A stretch of DNA of 64,000 bases from Acanthosepion esculentum (lineage: Eukaryota; Mollusca; Cephalopoda; Sepiida; Sepiidae): positions 147,515,164 through 147,579,163 of the forward strand of contig OZ038478.1 in assembly GCA_964036315.1 (NCBI GenBank). The letters are read 5' to 3'. The notes below the pieces were generated by a model. The model saw only the letters and a list, made by a program, of their open reading frames with translations, made no database searches and was not told the DNA's origin. This document shows, in pieces, positions 45,060 to 54,559 of this stretch. Within the stretch, counting starts at the first letter, position 1, and each line of letters starts with the position of its first letter. Both the position numbers and the translations under genes were made by a program.

Positions 45060-46150
45060 TTTAAAACAGACATTTTTAAATGAAAATATGTTGTCACAAT
45101 GCACGGAATTTAAATTACATGATCCATCAGCTTACCATAAATATAATAGATTTAATAAAGACACTGAAATAGAGATGTTAAATCAATGTATAGGGAAAAC
45201 TTCATGAAAGCAACTGGTAACAAGAGAACGAGAATTTCGGAAAATACTCAACGTTGAGGCTATAAAAGATAGATATGACAAATAGAAAAATTCTTCTAAA
45301 CTACTGACAAAAACATTAAAATCCCTGCCAAGGAGTTACGTAAACATCCGGATATTATTCTTAAGTTGGCCAAACAAACATCGTTGTAATTTTAAACATA
45401 ATCTGATTTTAATACAAAGATAGTACAAATACTTGAGAGCCACACGAAATTTCAAAAGGTTACAAGGAATCCTATTAACCAGCTGAACTTAAAAATCAAC
45501 AAACTAATTGTTATGGTCAAACGTTAGGACCAAGGAAGAAGAACACGAACACAAGAGAAGAAATAACAAAGATATATTACACAGAATAATAATACAAGAT
45601 GGGGAAGGTGTCAGTCTGGTTTGGAGTGAACTACTATTGGCTCGATTGGATTCCGTCTCCTCCCTCTCTCTTGAGAGGCGCAGTATTTAGAGTGTCAGGA
45701 AGAGTTCACTCTGTCGTTATAGGTAAGGTCCCATAACACTAATGATAACCAATAATGCAGAACAAGAAAATTTTAAATTTCATAAAATAATTTGTGATTA
45801 TAAAAAGGTTACATTTATGGAACCATAAAATCACACAAACCAAACTTTCCTTTCCTATTATATCGCAAATCCCCACCACTATTTATCAACTAAAGAAAGA
45901 CATTAACCACCTCAATACATCATACATTTCCATAGTATAATGCATGAAATCAACTCTAAAATTAATCCAGATAATAAAAACACAAAACTCAACAATGAAA
46001 CCACAAGCTCACATGATGTTGAAGACAAATGATTTTCCTACCTCCATGTTGATGATAAAATAAGACGATCAATTATTAATTTTAATATAAATGAGCATGA
46101 TACTTCCTCCAATAACTCTAAACATAACCATTTTTGTATTGTAATTAGAT
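45060..46150 (+). pseudogene. Penelope-like element N-terminal and RT-entry remnant split by an LTR
   Basis: The left part reads NMLSQCTEFKLHDPSAYHKY, then RFNKDTEIEMLNQC and REFRKILNVEAIKDRY. The N-terminal YTNFKLHDP block is characteristic of PLE proteins. After the solo LTR (45509-45738) comes YIYGTIKSHKPNFPF, matching the conserved LYG..K.HKP..P.RPI block at the start of the PLE reverse transcriptase, then INHLNTSYIS. Coding signal fades near 46150 before motif A. Stops and shifts are frequent. Confidence 0.65.
45509..45738 (+). mobile_element. Solo LTR, 230 bp, with perfect 5-bp target duplication
   Basis: TGTTATGGTCAAACG at the left end and CCATAACA at the right. Flanked by CTAAT at 45504-45508 and CTAAT at 45739-45743. 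Outer parts match 27352-27840 closely (for example 'gaaataacaaagatatatta', cctctctcttgagaggcgca). The middle 250 bp of that copy, with its hairpins, is absent and only one copy of the gattccgtct string remains. A 5-bp duplication is typical of Ty3/gypsy-type integration. Integrated into the PLE at 45060-46150. Confidence 0.9.
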
Positions 46151-46154
46151 GCAT

Positions 46155-46600
46155 TCCACATATAAACATGACGATAGAATCCTAACAAAAACTAAAAAAA
46201 ATAATATATCACAGATCCCAGTAAAAAATAAAATAAAATATATAGTATAATAAATTTACTACTACTAACTTAATTATTCGCAATAACTCCTCCCCACCGA
46301 TTAACGTATTGCAAAAAAAAAAAACAAAAAAAAAACAACATAACATAAAGTCACCGACGAAATTATGTGTACGCCCATCAATTTTGAATATTCAATGCCC
46401 GTATGATGCCAGAATTTACAGATGTTAATAAGAAAAAAAGGAATGCAAAATTCACTTTTCGGAAAAATAGGTTTAATAAAACCTTTTTAACAGGCAAATA
46501 AACTACATTTTGACAGGCTATAACTAAACAGCTTAAAAAAAATTATCAACTTCTAGGAAAAGACATAATTATTCGTACAGGAGAAAATATCGTTTTAAAT
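46155..46600. other. A-rich DNA before the R2-like element
   Basis: Poly-A rich stretches (46310-46340). The right part probably includes the 5' untranslated region of the retrotransposon; I cannot place its 5' end. Confidence 0.4.
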
Positions 46601-46618
46601 TGATTGATTCGTGTAAGT

Positions 46619-46915
46619 ATGATTATGACTTGCCCATGCGGGAAAAAATGCAAGAATAAACGCGGCCTAAAAATCCATCAAGCCAAAATGAAATGTCAGA
46701 TGGAAGCTAGCCAGCTGCAGCGCACAGGAAATTCTCCTGATGAGACGCAGGAAATACAGGGCCGGGAAGCTCACCACAGAGCCCAGTCTTTCCAAGCAGA
46801 GGCACAAGTATCAACCGAACTACCTCCTGAGACATTTCGGAAGAAGATCAAATGGCCAGCCGCCGGCGAAAAAAATGCTGGCACGACTTCGATTCAGACA
46901 TCAGCGAAATATTAA
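46619..46915 (+). CDS. R2-like element, N-terminal zinc-finger frame
   Basis: An in-frame stop at 46601-46603 precedes ATG codons at 46619 and 46625. The peptide starts MIMTCPCGKKCKNKRGLKIH and then QAKMKC, a C-P-C-G-x2-C-x8-H-x5-C nucleic-acid-binding finger as found at the start of these proteins. It presumably binds the target or element DNA. A hydrophilic linker leads to FRKKIKWPAAGEK at about 46836-46875, the known entry (R/K-I-K-W-P) to the downstream protein. There the frame must move by -1 to continue as KCWHDFDSDI. The frame change coincides with seven A at 46869-46875, and without it the frame stops at 46915. Confidence 0.75.
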   Translation: MIMTCPCGKKCKNKRGLKIHQAKMKCQMEASQLQRTGNSPDETQEIQGREAHHRAQSFQAEAQVSTELPPETFRKKIKWPAAGEKNAGTTSIQTSAKY

Positions 46916-49839
46916 AGACAATCTCAAAAGGCTCGGTGGATACCCGTCTAAGTACTATGGCGAAGATCATAGTCAGCTACGCTTCAGAGCGTTTCGGATA
47001 TGAGGAAAGGAAGACAAAGGAAAAAACAGCAGAAAATCGAAGAGAAAATAAAATCAAACAATGTAGAGCGGAACTAAGAGCTATCCGAAAGCAATATAAG
47101 AAAGCAAAACCGGAAGAAAAGGGACCGTTGCAAGAACTCCGCGACATCATCCGTTCCAAAATGAAATCTTTACGGAGAGCAGAATGGCACAGGAATAGAA
47201 GGAAGGAAAGGGCGCGCAAACGATTAGCTTTCGTCACTAATCCATACGGTTTCACTAAGAAATTATTAGGCGATAAACGTAATGGAAGGTTAACATCTAC
47301 CCCTGACGAAGTAAATGACTTCCTTAAAGAGACTTTGAGTGACCCAAATAAACACATGCAGCTAGGAGAAAACTCTTCTCTAATCATACCTAATTTGCCT
47401 ACATACCCTTTTGACTTAAAAGAACCAACGTTGAAAGAAATTCAAACAATATTAAAAACAGCCAGATCGGGATCAGCCCCTGGACCCAACGGAGTCCCTT
47501 ACTTAGTTTATAAGCGTTGTCCACTGTTGCTTCGTATGTTATGGAGGTTGCTAAAAATTGTTTGGAGAAGAGGGAAGATAGCCGTACAATGGAGGTGCTC
47601 AGAAGGCATATGGATCCCTAAAGAGGAAGGAGCAAGTACAGTAAGTCAATTTAGGTACATCTCCCTACTGAATGTCGAAGGGAAAATATTCTTCAGTATT
47701 ATGAATCGACGCTTAACAGATTTCCTCTTAAGGAATAAGTATATCGACACCTCTGTTCAAAAAGGAGGCGTTCCAGGCATGCCGGGGTGCATGGAACATA
47801 CAGGGGTCATCACGCAACTGCTTAAGGACGTAAAAGCACATAAGGGCGATATGGCTTTTCTGTGGCTGGATCTTAAGAATGCCTATGGCTCTATCCCACA
47901 CAAATTAGTAGAAGAGTCGTTAAATCGCCACCATGTTCCTCCCCAAATAATAGAGACCATAACAGACTATTACAAAAATTTCAAAATGAGAACAGCAGCA
48001 GGAAATACAACATCTGCATGGCACATATTGGAAAAAGGTATTATAACAGGCTGCACTATTTCAGCTACCCTCTTTTCCCTTGCCATGAATATGCTCATAA
48101 AAGCGGCAGAAACAGAATGCAGGGGCCCTTTAACAAGATCTGGTCTACGGCAACCGCCAATAAGAGCATATATGGACGATATGTCCATAACTTCCTCGTC
48201 CGTGATTGGCGCCAGGTGGCTGTTAAAAGGTTTGGAGAAACTCATCTTATGGGCAAGGATGAGTTTCAATGCTGCCAAATCAAGGTCATTAGTGCTTAAA
48301 AAAGGAAAAACATCAGATAGGGATCGTTTCAAAGTGTCTGGCGAGTATATCCCAACTATAAAACAAAAGCCAATCAAGTACTTGGGTAAACGTTTTGACA
48401 ATACCCTGAAGGACGCTGTCGCAATACAAGAAACGAAGGACATCCTAGAAACATGGTTAGATAAAGTAGACAAGTCTGGCTTACCCGGACGTTACAAGGC
48501 TTGGATTTATCAACATGTCATTCTTCCCAAAATATTGTGGCCTTTATCTATATATGAGTTCACCACCTCTACCGTAGTACATATTGAAAAAAAGATTAAT
48601 TCCCGCTTACGGAGATGGCTGGGTCTGCCAAAGTGTCTAAGTAGCGCCGCCCTTTACGGAAACTCCAACATTCTTCAACTTCCTTTCAAAAGCCTTGTAG
48701 AAGAATATAAAGTCGCTAAGGTTCGTACAGTAATACAATACAAATTCTCCAAGGACCCAAATGTAGTAGGAGCAAATGTTGAGGTTCTAACTGGGAGGAA
48801 ATGGAGCGCTGTAAAGGAGTTGAAATTGGCAGAAGAGCGTCTTCGTGAAAAAGTGGTGCTAGGCACTGTTGCCACGGGTCGTGCAGGGCTGGGTTTCTTT
48901 CCTACTGTTAGAATTGATAAGGCCGTGGGTAAGGAAAAACACCAACTCTTATTGAATGAAATTCGCGCAGGGGAAGAGGAAATGAGAGTAGCAAAGATGA
49001 TCGGGTTTAAACAACAGGGTTCATGGACAAAATGGGAGACTATAATACCTAGGAAAATCGGATGGTCAGAATTATGGCGTAACGAATTGGGCATGAATTT
49101 TTTGATCCGATCTGTTTACGACCTTCTACCAAGCCCCGTTAACCTACAGTTATGGACTAAATCAGAATCGCCTTTATGCCCCCTATGCGGTCAAATAGGT
49201 TCTTTGAAACATATTCTTAGCAACTGCAAATCAGCCCTAGCTGATGGTAGGTACAGATGGCGCCATGATCAAATACTGAAAGAAATAGCAGAAGTCGTTA
49301 GTACAGCCGTCCGTACAAACAGACCGAATCCAAATAGGAACGTCATAAATTTTATTAAAGCTGGCGCGAAACCGAACCCAAAGAAAATGACCGCACCCAA
49401 TTGTTTATCATGTGCAACAGACTGGGAACTTAGGGTAGATTTAGGTAAAAGGCTAAACTTCCCCGATCACATTTCCAAGACCCGATTGCGTCCAGACCTA
49501 GTCCTCTTTTCGAATAAACTAAAGAAAATCATCATGTGGGAGCTAACAGTCTGCTATGAGGATAATGTAGAAGAAGCCAGTGAAAGAAAAAAATTAAAAT
49601 ACGATGAATTACTGGAAAACTGCAGGAATAATGGATGGAAGGCATGCTGCAAGCCAATTGAAGTAGGCACAAGAGGGTTTGTGGCAAAATCACTAGTCAG
49701 TGCCTTAACAGATATTGGGATAGTGGGAAATAAGAAACGTAAGGCCATCCAAACCATTACTGATACAGCAGAAAGAGCAGCTAAATGGTTGTGGCTAAAA
49801 CGAGCAAGTGCATGGACGAGCAAACCAAGGAAAATCTAA
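46852..49839 (+). CDS. R2-like reverse transcriptase and restriction-like endonuclease
   Basis: Open for 995 codons from ATG 46852, but the true protein most likely begins in the overlapping upstream frame, because residues before KCWHDFDSDI do not match the family. Total length would then be about 1,070 residues, usual for the group. The enzyme would nick target DNA and copy its own RNA there (target-primed reverse transcription, nucleus). RT motifs: SAPGPNGVPY near 205; WLDLKNAYGSIP with catalytic Asp 340; ITGCTISATLFSLAMN (motif B); YMDDM at 440-444 with Asp 442 and 443; IKYLGKRFD (motif E). A CCHC knuckle C-x2-C-x7-H-x4-C lies at 776-792. The endonuclease has R-P-D at 880-882 and Glu 897 (P-D-x14-E), then an ERKKLKYDEL segment. 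No internal stop or lost catalytic residue is seen. Confidence 0.9.
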   Translation: MASRRRKKCWHDFDSDISEILKTISKGSVDTRLSTMAKIIVSYASERFGYEERKTKEKTAENRRENKIKQCRAELRAIRKQYKKAKPEEKGPLQELRDIIRSKMKSLRRAEWHRNRRKERARKRLAFVTNPYGFTKKLLGDKRNGRLTSTPDEVNDFLKETLSDPNKHMQLGENSSLIIPNLPTYPFDLKEPTLKEIQTILKTARSGSAPGPNGVPYLVYKRCPLLLRMLWRLLKIVWRRGKIAVQWRCSEGIWIPKEEGASTVSQFRYISLLNVEGKIFFSIMNRRLTDFLLRNKYIDTSVQKGGVPGMPGCMEHTGVITQLLKDVKAHKGDMAFLWLDLKNAYGSIPHKLVEESLNRHHVPPQIIETITDYYKNFKMRTAAGNTTSAWHILEKGIITGCTISATLFSLAMNMLIKAAETECRGPLTRSGLRQPPIRAYMDDMSITSSSVIGARWLLKGLEKLILWARMSFNAAKSRSLVLKKGKTSDRDRFKVSGEYIPTIKQKPIKYLGKRFDNTLKDAVAIQETKDILETWLDKVDKSGLPGRYKAWIYQHVILPKILWPLSIYEFTTSTVVHIEKKINSRLRRWLGLPKCLSSAALYGNSNILQLPFKSLVEEYKVAKVRTVIQYKFSKDPNVVGANVEVLTGRKWSAVKELKLAEERLREKVVLGTVATGRAGLGFFPTVRIDKAVGKEKHQLLLNEIRAGEEEMRVAKMIGFKQQGSWTKWETIIPRKIGWSELWRNELGMNFLIRSVYDLLPSPVNLQLWTKSESPLCPLCGQIGSLKHILSNCKSALADGRYRWRHDQILKEIAEVVSTAVRTNRPNPNRNVINFIKAGAKPNPKKMTAPNCLSCATDWELRVDLGKRLNFPDHISKTRLRPDLVLFSNKLKKIIMWELTVCYEDNVEEASERKKLKYDELLENCRNNGWKACCKPIEVGTRGFVAKSLVSALTDIGIVGNKKRKAIQTITDTAERAAKWLWLKRASAWTSKPRKI

Positions 49840-50790
49840 ATTAAATGTTAATCCATTAATTTTATGCAAAGCCGTAGTCGGTTTGTAAATATGTATACTT
49901 ATAATTAAAAACAGTTTTTTAGCTTTTTTTTTTTTTATTTACACGTTTCGTTTAGTCAGCCTTTGTAAATAATATATACAAATCTTCAAAGGAAAGGTGG
50001 AAGGAAAGCTTTTTTTTTTTTTTTATTCTACTTAGTTAATTTTTTATCCTATTTATTATCTCTTTTTCTTCAATTCTCGCGAAATCAGTTTGGCTCTTTA
50101 TTTACACAAGTAACATACGCTATTTATTTCATGTCATTTACTTATTATTTACGTTCATTCAGCGTAAATGTTGAAGAATTATATCGCATAACCACTGTTT
50201 TTTACTTGCCAATATATTTTAAACGATTTTCATTATGATATTTATATGTACTATCGGTTTAACTCGCTGTAAGTTATTTATCTTAAACGTAAAAACTAGT
50301 AATTTAGTCTTTTAATGGCCGAATTTATTTTTATTTTTTATTTTTTTTTTGTAAATAGTAATATATTAGATGTAAAATGAAACTTGAGGGGAAGTGGATA
50401 AAAACGGAAAACATATTTACCTTTTAAGTATCCGACGAATGGGTGTCTTAAAATTACCCCTCGTCCCGTTTCGTAATTTTTTCTTTTTATAATCTAAATT
50501 TAAAATTTATTTTCGATAGATTAAAGGTTTTTTAACTTGTCAATATGTTTTAAACATTTTATTAATTATATCTATTTGTACTCTCGGTTTAACTCGTTGT
50601 AATTTATTTTATTCGTCAATAAGTTTTAAAGTCCTTTTAAGGTCGAATTCCCTTTTATTTTTGTAAAAAGCAATATATTAGATGTACTAAGAATCTTACT
50701 GGGATGTGGGTAAAACGGAAAACATAATTACCTTCTAAGTATCCGATGAAAGGGTGTCCACTTAAAAAAAGAAAAAAAAATTCCCCGCAA
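49840..50790 (+). other. R2-like element 3' untranslated region with an internal duplication
   Basis: No coding signal. Two diverged direct copies of about 255 bp lie at 50197-50460 and 50525-50786. Shared blocks are 'caatatattttaaac' / caatatgttttaaac, 'ctcggtttaactcg', agcaatatattagatgta-type, aaacggaaaacata and aagtatccga followed by gggtgtc. Poly-T runs occupy 49915-50040. In R2-type elements the 3' RNA is recognised by the reverse transcriptase, so a doubled 3' module could matter. Confidence 0.75.
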
Positions 50791-50819
50791 ACAACTTAAA
50801 TAGAGCACACACCATTGTG

Positions 50820-51020
50820 ATTGGCTATTGATCAACTACCAATCAAATGCGCGATGACGGGGTATATTATAGAAGTTAGTGTCTGTAAGCATTTTTAGAG
50901 GGCGTATCAGAGTCCGATCAGCTCTGATGGGGTTGACTTGGTGAGGTCAGTATGATGTTTGAAAGACCCGAAACTGCCCAATGATCCAATTCAGAACATC
51001 ACTGACGACGCCCTCTAGCG
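50820..51020. promoter_or_regulatory. Promoter-like patch followed by a sequence with inverted ends
   Basis: ATTGGC at about 50820-50826, CCAAT at about 50840 and gggtatattata at about 50861 resemble CCAAT and TATA boxes at normal spacing. From 50899 a segment runs between TAGAGGGCGT and ACGCCCTCTA (ending 51016), which are exact complements. No gene follows, so this remains tentative. Confidence 0.25.
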
Positions 51021-51175
51021 CTAAAGAGCGTATATTCAAAGCAGTCGGTTACATAATTACTTTATCGCTGAGCCTCCTAGACTATTTATTCAATAGAATA
51101 TTAGTGATAATTCTAACAAAGAATATTACCTGGTGAATAGAGAGTCACCATTGTTATTCTTGTGTTAACAACACG

Positions 51176-52380
51176 ATGGCGAAGACAAAGGAGCTTATCG
51201 CTGACTTGGGGCAGAGAGTTTCTAACTTCCACAAGTCGGGAAACAGTTACATCATTATTTCAAACCGGATAACTATCCCTAGATCTACGTTACAATTCGT
51301 TATAAAGAAGTTTAAACAGTTTGACACGACTGAGAATTTGCATGGACGTGGAAGAAAACCTAAATTGTCACATAGAACAGCACGAGAACTGTGCCAGGAT
51401 ATTTATATAAACCCAAGAGTTGTTTTGAAAGACATCGCCAAAGTTTGGATACGATGCGTATCTGCGTAAGTACCGGAACAGTACAGTATTGTTAAAATAG
51501 AAATGGTTTGCATAGAAACCGACCAAGATGAACCCTCTTCACAAACCATGTCATATTAATGCTCGGTTTATTTTTGCCAAAACGTTCTTAGAGAAAGAAA
51601 ATTGCTTTCGAGAACAAGTACTATGGACGTAATCATGTACAGAAGATTAGGCGCAAGAAAGGTGAGACTTTCCTCCCAAATAACATAGTGGCAACTTTAA
51701 ACCATGGATGCGGGTCGATGATGCTTGGAGTTGTTTTAGCTCAACGGAGATTGGACAATTAATTGAAATAAGAGGGATAATGAAATTGCAGAGTGTATCA
51801 AATTTCTTGGTGATAATCTACAAATATCAACGCATCTATATCGGCGTTTTACTTTTCAGCAAGATAATGATCCATAACATGCGTCTAAATCAGCGTCTGT
51901 GGTGCTGCCATGACCACTGATGAGTTGTGATTTGAATATTACTGAAAATATATGACAAGAATTGAAAGTTCGAATAAATTATCGGTCACCAAATAACATT
52001 CAGGATTTAGAACGTTTAACCATTGAAGAATGAAAGAAAATCTCAGAAAAGACTTGTTCAAATCTTATCAAAAACCTTAGAAAACGAATGCAGCAAGTAT
52101 AAACAGGTGAGGCCATGATATTGACTATTAATATTGTGAACATTGTTCAATGTTCTCTACATTTCATAGAGTTCGAATATTTTTGTCTTTTCCTATTTTG
52201 CATAATTCGCCTGTCATATTCGTTGTATTTAACCTGTTGTTCTGTAAATTAAGTTTTATGTTCCTTTCTTTGCGTTTATTAACATATACAAAACCTGGCA
52301 TCATTCGGGTATTAGAATCTAATAAATGGATAAAAGTATTCAAAATTAACGGGTGTACGAATAATTTTGTCATTGACAGT
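51176..52380 (+). pseudogene. Tc1-type transposon remnant with transposase pseudogene
   Basis: ATG at 51176 opens 97 codons with a helix-turn-helix region (MAKTKELIADLGQRV, 'RITIPRSTLQFVIKKFKQF', GRGRKPKLSHRTARELC). After frame breaks the catalytic part continues: RNHVQKIRRKKGETFLPNN, ATLNHGCGSMML, QQDNDP (second Asp), then ...LNITENI (third acidic residue), and 'NNIQDLERLTIEE'. The first catalytic S-D-E segment is deleted between VLWT and GRNHV near 51625. The 3' end looks like a Tc1 terminus, gtgtacgaataattttg...gacag, followed by TA at 52380. I could not find the left terminus. It is inactive. Confidence 0.8.
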
Positions 52381-52384
52381 ATAT

Positions 52385-52690
52385 CAATTCAAATGTCCCT
52401 TGAGAGTTTGTATGTCCGACAAACAGCTAATATATGTGTTGGTTATGCCACAATAAGTTTATAAAAATGGCTTATTCTACATATGAATGATTCATCCTCT
52501 ATTTCTCAACATCTACAAAAACATTCCTCTCCACAATCGTGGACAATACATGTATAATTCCTCAAGAAAGTAATATACAGAAACTACAAATTCTCAAAGC
52601 CATCTCTATTAAAATATTACAACCAACATTTAACAAAATTAATTATGAATATATTACATATATTTTTATAAATATCTAAGCTACAAATAA
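52385..52690 (+). pseudogene. PLE GIY-YIG endonuclease fragment
   Basis: The frame reads 'LYVRQTANICVGYATISL', a stop, then LHMNDSSSISQHLQKHSSPQ and SWTIHV, and in another frame ILKALHIKTLKPT-like residues (KPSLLKYYNQHLTK as read). NxxVGYATxSL...LHxNDSSSIxQHLxxH is the PLE endonuclease core, compare NNIYVGHTTKTLFRRL at 34.1 kb. It begins right after the Tc1 end at 52380. Confidence 0.7.
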
Positions 52691-52774
52691 ACAGCTTAAA
52701 AACAAATCATAAACTTCTGTTAATATTCCAATTATTAAAAAGTTACCTCCCTTACATTATATCATTTAGAATTA

Positions 52775-53265
52775 TGAAATTGAAGCAGAGCAGAAAAGAA
52801 ACGTGCAAAGGGAAGCGGAACAAGAACACAACTTTTGCTTTGTACCGTTGGAGACGAAAAAGGCGTCCGATTGCTCATTTCTCGACCTTACAAAAACCTT
52901 CATTCCTTCGTGAAAGGAAATAATAATATGGAGCATTTATTCTGGAACACCTTATTTTGAGAAAAGATTTTCCAAAGAGCAGTTTGATATGCAGTATGGA
53001 AAGCTTTTGTGAAGTCTACAATAACAGAAAATAGATTCCTGATTTGATTCGTGCCTTCTCCTGGGCCTACCGGAGAAAAATTATTATATCCACGGTTCCT
53101 CTACCAGATCGAAAACCGTTCATCTTCATGTGAGAAAACGACATTATTTTTGCACCAACCTAATATATAGGATGATACAAGGAAGGATTTTGCCAGCAAA
53201 TGAAAGAAGAGATATTCCTCTATAGTGGTCACATTCATACCTGTTTTCTTTGCGCTTATACAAAT
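52775..53265 (-). pseudogene. LINE fragment, same family as 41.7-44.35 kb
   Basis: DNA aligns by eye to 42550-43010, for example 'gagatattcctc.atagtgg', 'ttttgccagcaaatgaaag' and 'ataataatatg'. The minus-strand peptide KKTGMNVTTIEEYLFFHLLA matches KKIGVNITTMEEYLFFHLLA there. It covers the segment around reverse transcriptase motifs B and upstream. Confidence 0.85.
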
Positions 53266-53269
53266 GGAA

Positions 53270-54275
53270 AGCGGAAGAGGCCTTATATTATATCGTATTA
53301 TATTATAGAAACCCGTAAAAAGTAACAAAGTCGTGTGATATTCAATACCAACCCACGTACACCCCTACACATATACACGGAATACATGTTTACTAATCTA
53401 CATACCTACACATGAATTTTTACCCATATGTGCTACTATCCATAGCAACATACCCATACACGACCTTGTTGCTTTTTTTCGGGTTTCTACATACATAGAG
53501 GTATGTCTGTCTTGCCGATGTGCACCATACGCATGTTTCTAAATTAACACATCTATTATCATTATTCTTACTCCATAAGCTTTCATTTATTTTTGGTATT
53601 TTTTATTTGAATTTTTATTCTCACACTTTATGCTCTAAATATATTGTTTTATTCACCTATTTAAAATCCCTCCAATTCTATCTGACAACATTATTTTGAT
53701 TTCTACTTATTATTTCTACTAGGGACTATTTCATGAAACCAACCACTAGTCAACCCACTGCATAAACCAATTCACATAGTTCCAAAAATTAAGAAAAAAT
53801 CTACGCCCGCCATTCTGCTAAACCTAATACTAAACCCGCCTTTTCCTTCTCCCTGTTCTTCTGCAAATCCCCCGTCCATCCTATCTTCACAGAGCCTTCC
53901 ACTCCTTCTATGTCACCCTCTTTCGTTCCCTTCAACTTCATGTTTCCACTATTAGTCTTCGGCCTAAAAAAAACAAATGATTAAATATTACTATATTCAT
54001 ACCGATTTTTATTTGAATTACGATCTTTCATTAAATTAATTTGAATCGGCCTGATTTGCACTATCTGAAAACAACAACCGTATTGGTCAATGTAAAATAC
54101 AACACAATATAAAAATCTTAAAATTATAGAATAAATTCTCGGCTGGGTGAACCGACTACTACTAACCACTAATTCCCTAGCCGTCTCTTTAGCCACCCCT
54201 TCTCTTTCACCTTCCCTTCTCACTAGCAATATAATGTGTCTGTAGGGTGTATTTTCTCAATTTACGGAGGAGATT
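53270..54275. other. Unassigned AT-rich DNA
   Basis: A CA-rich stretch (53335-53460) resembles the low-complexity DNA beyond the PLE C-terminus at 10.1 kb. Not firm enough to call. Confidence 0.35.
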
Positions 54276-54444
54276 TCTGTCTGAAGATTTGATCACCTCG
54301 GTGGCCACGAAATAAATTTTAATCTAAATGGATAATTAAAGTATCCTTCTTCTTCCTCTTATTGTAAAGCTCTGTAATCTACATTGAGCTCTCCCTGGAG
54401 TTATATCCTCCTTGGAATTATCCCTTTCAGTCACAAACTGGTAA

Positions 54445-54448
<4 letters not shown>

Positions 54449-54505
<57 letters not shown>
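54449..54505. repeat. (TA)n microsatellite
   Basis: TA array of about 55 bp, just downstream (minus strand) of the PLE that ends near 54560. Confidence 0.95.
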
Positions 54506-54510
<5 letters not shown>

Positions 54511-54559
54511 AGAAGGAGTAAATTATAAAAATTTTGGTAACTGTACAATTATGTTAATC

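Larger units (their letters stand above)
46600..50790 (+). mobile_element. R2-like non-LTR retrotransposon (restriction-like endonuclease type), nearly intact
   Basis: About 4.2 kb. A short N-terminal frame with a zinc finger overlaps, in the -1 frame, a long reverse-transcriptase/endonuclease frame of about 990 codons, and a 3' untranslated region of about 950 bp follows. Single-protein elements with N-terminal zinc finger, central reverse transcriptase, CCHC knuckle and C-terminal restriction-like endonuclease belong to the R2/R4/Hero/NeSL assemblage, many of which are site-specific. The clade cannot be settled by eye. It is far better preserved than any other element in the window and its coding part is visibly less AT-rich. 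The exact ends and target are not determined. Confidence 0.85.

Noticed and set aside
46619..46915. Zinc-finger frame as an independent ORF1 protein
   Set aside because: The conserved IKWP...K-CWHDFD junction continues across the frame change, so both frames encode one protein in this family.
46977..49823. Several minus-strand frames of 89-167 codons inside the R2-like element
   Set aside because: They are antisense shadows of the reverse-transcriptase frame with no motif of their own.
50899..51016. Hammerhead-like order CTGATG ... GGGT/ACCC ... GAAAC
   Set aside because: The core A9 is missing or changed, the base that should pair with A15.1 is wrong, and stem I has no partner. The paired ends belong to a different hairpin.
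50899..51016. C/D box snoRNA
   Set aside because: TGATG and CTGA strings occur, but the C box does not match fully and box spacing to the terminal stem is wrong.
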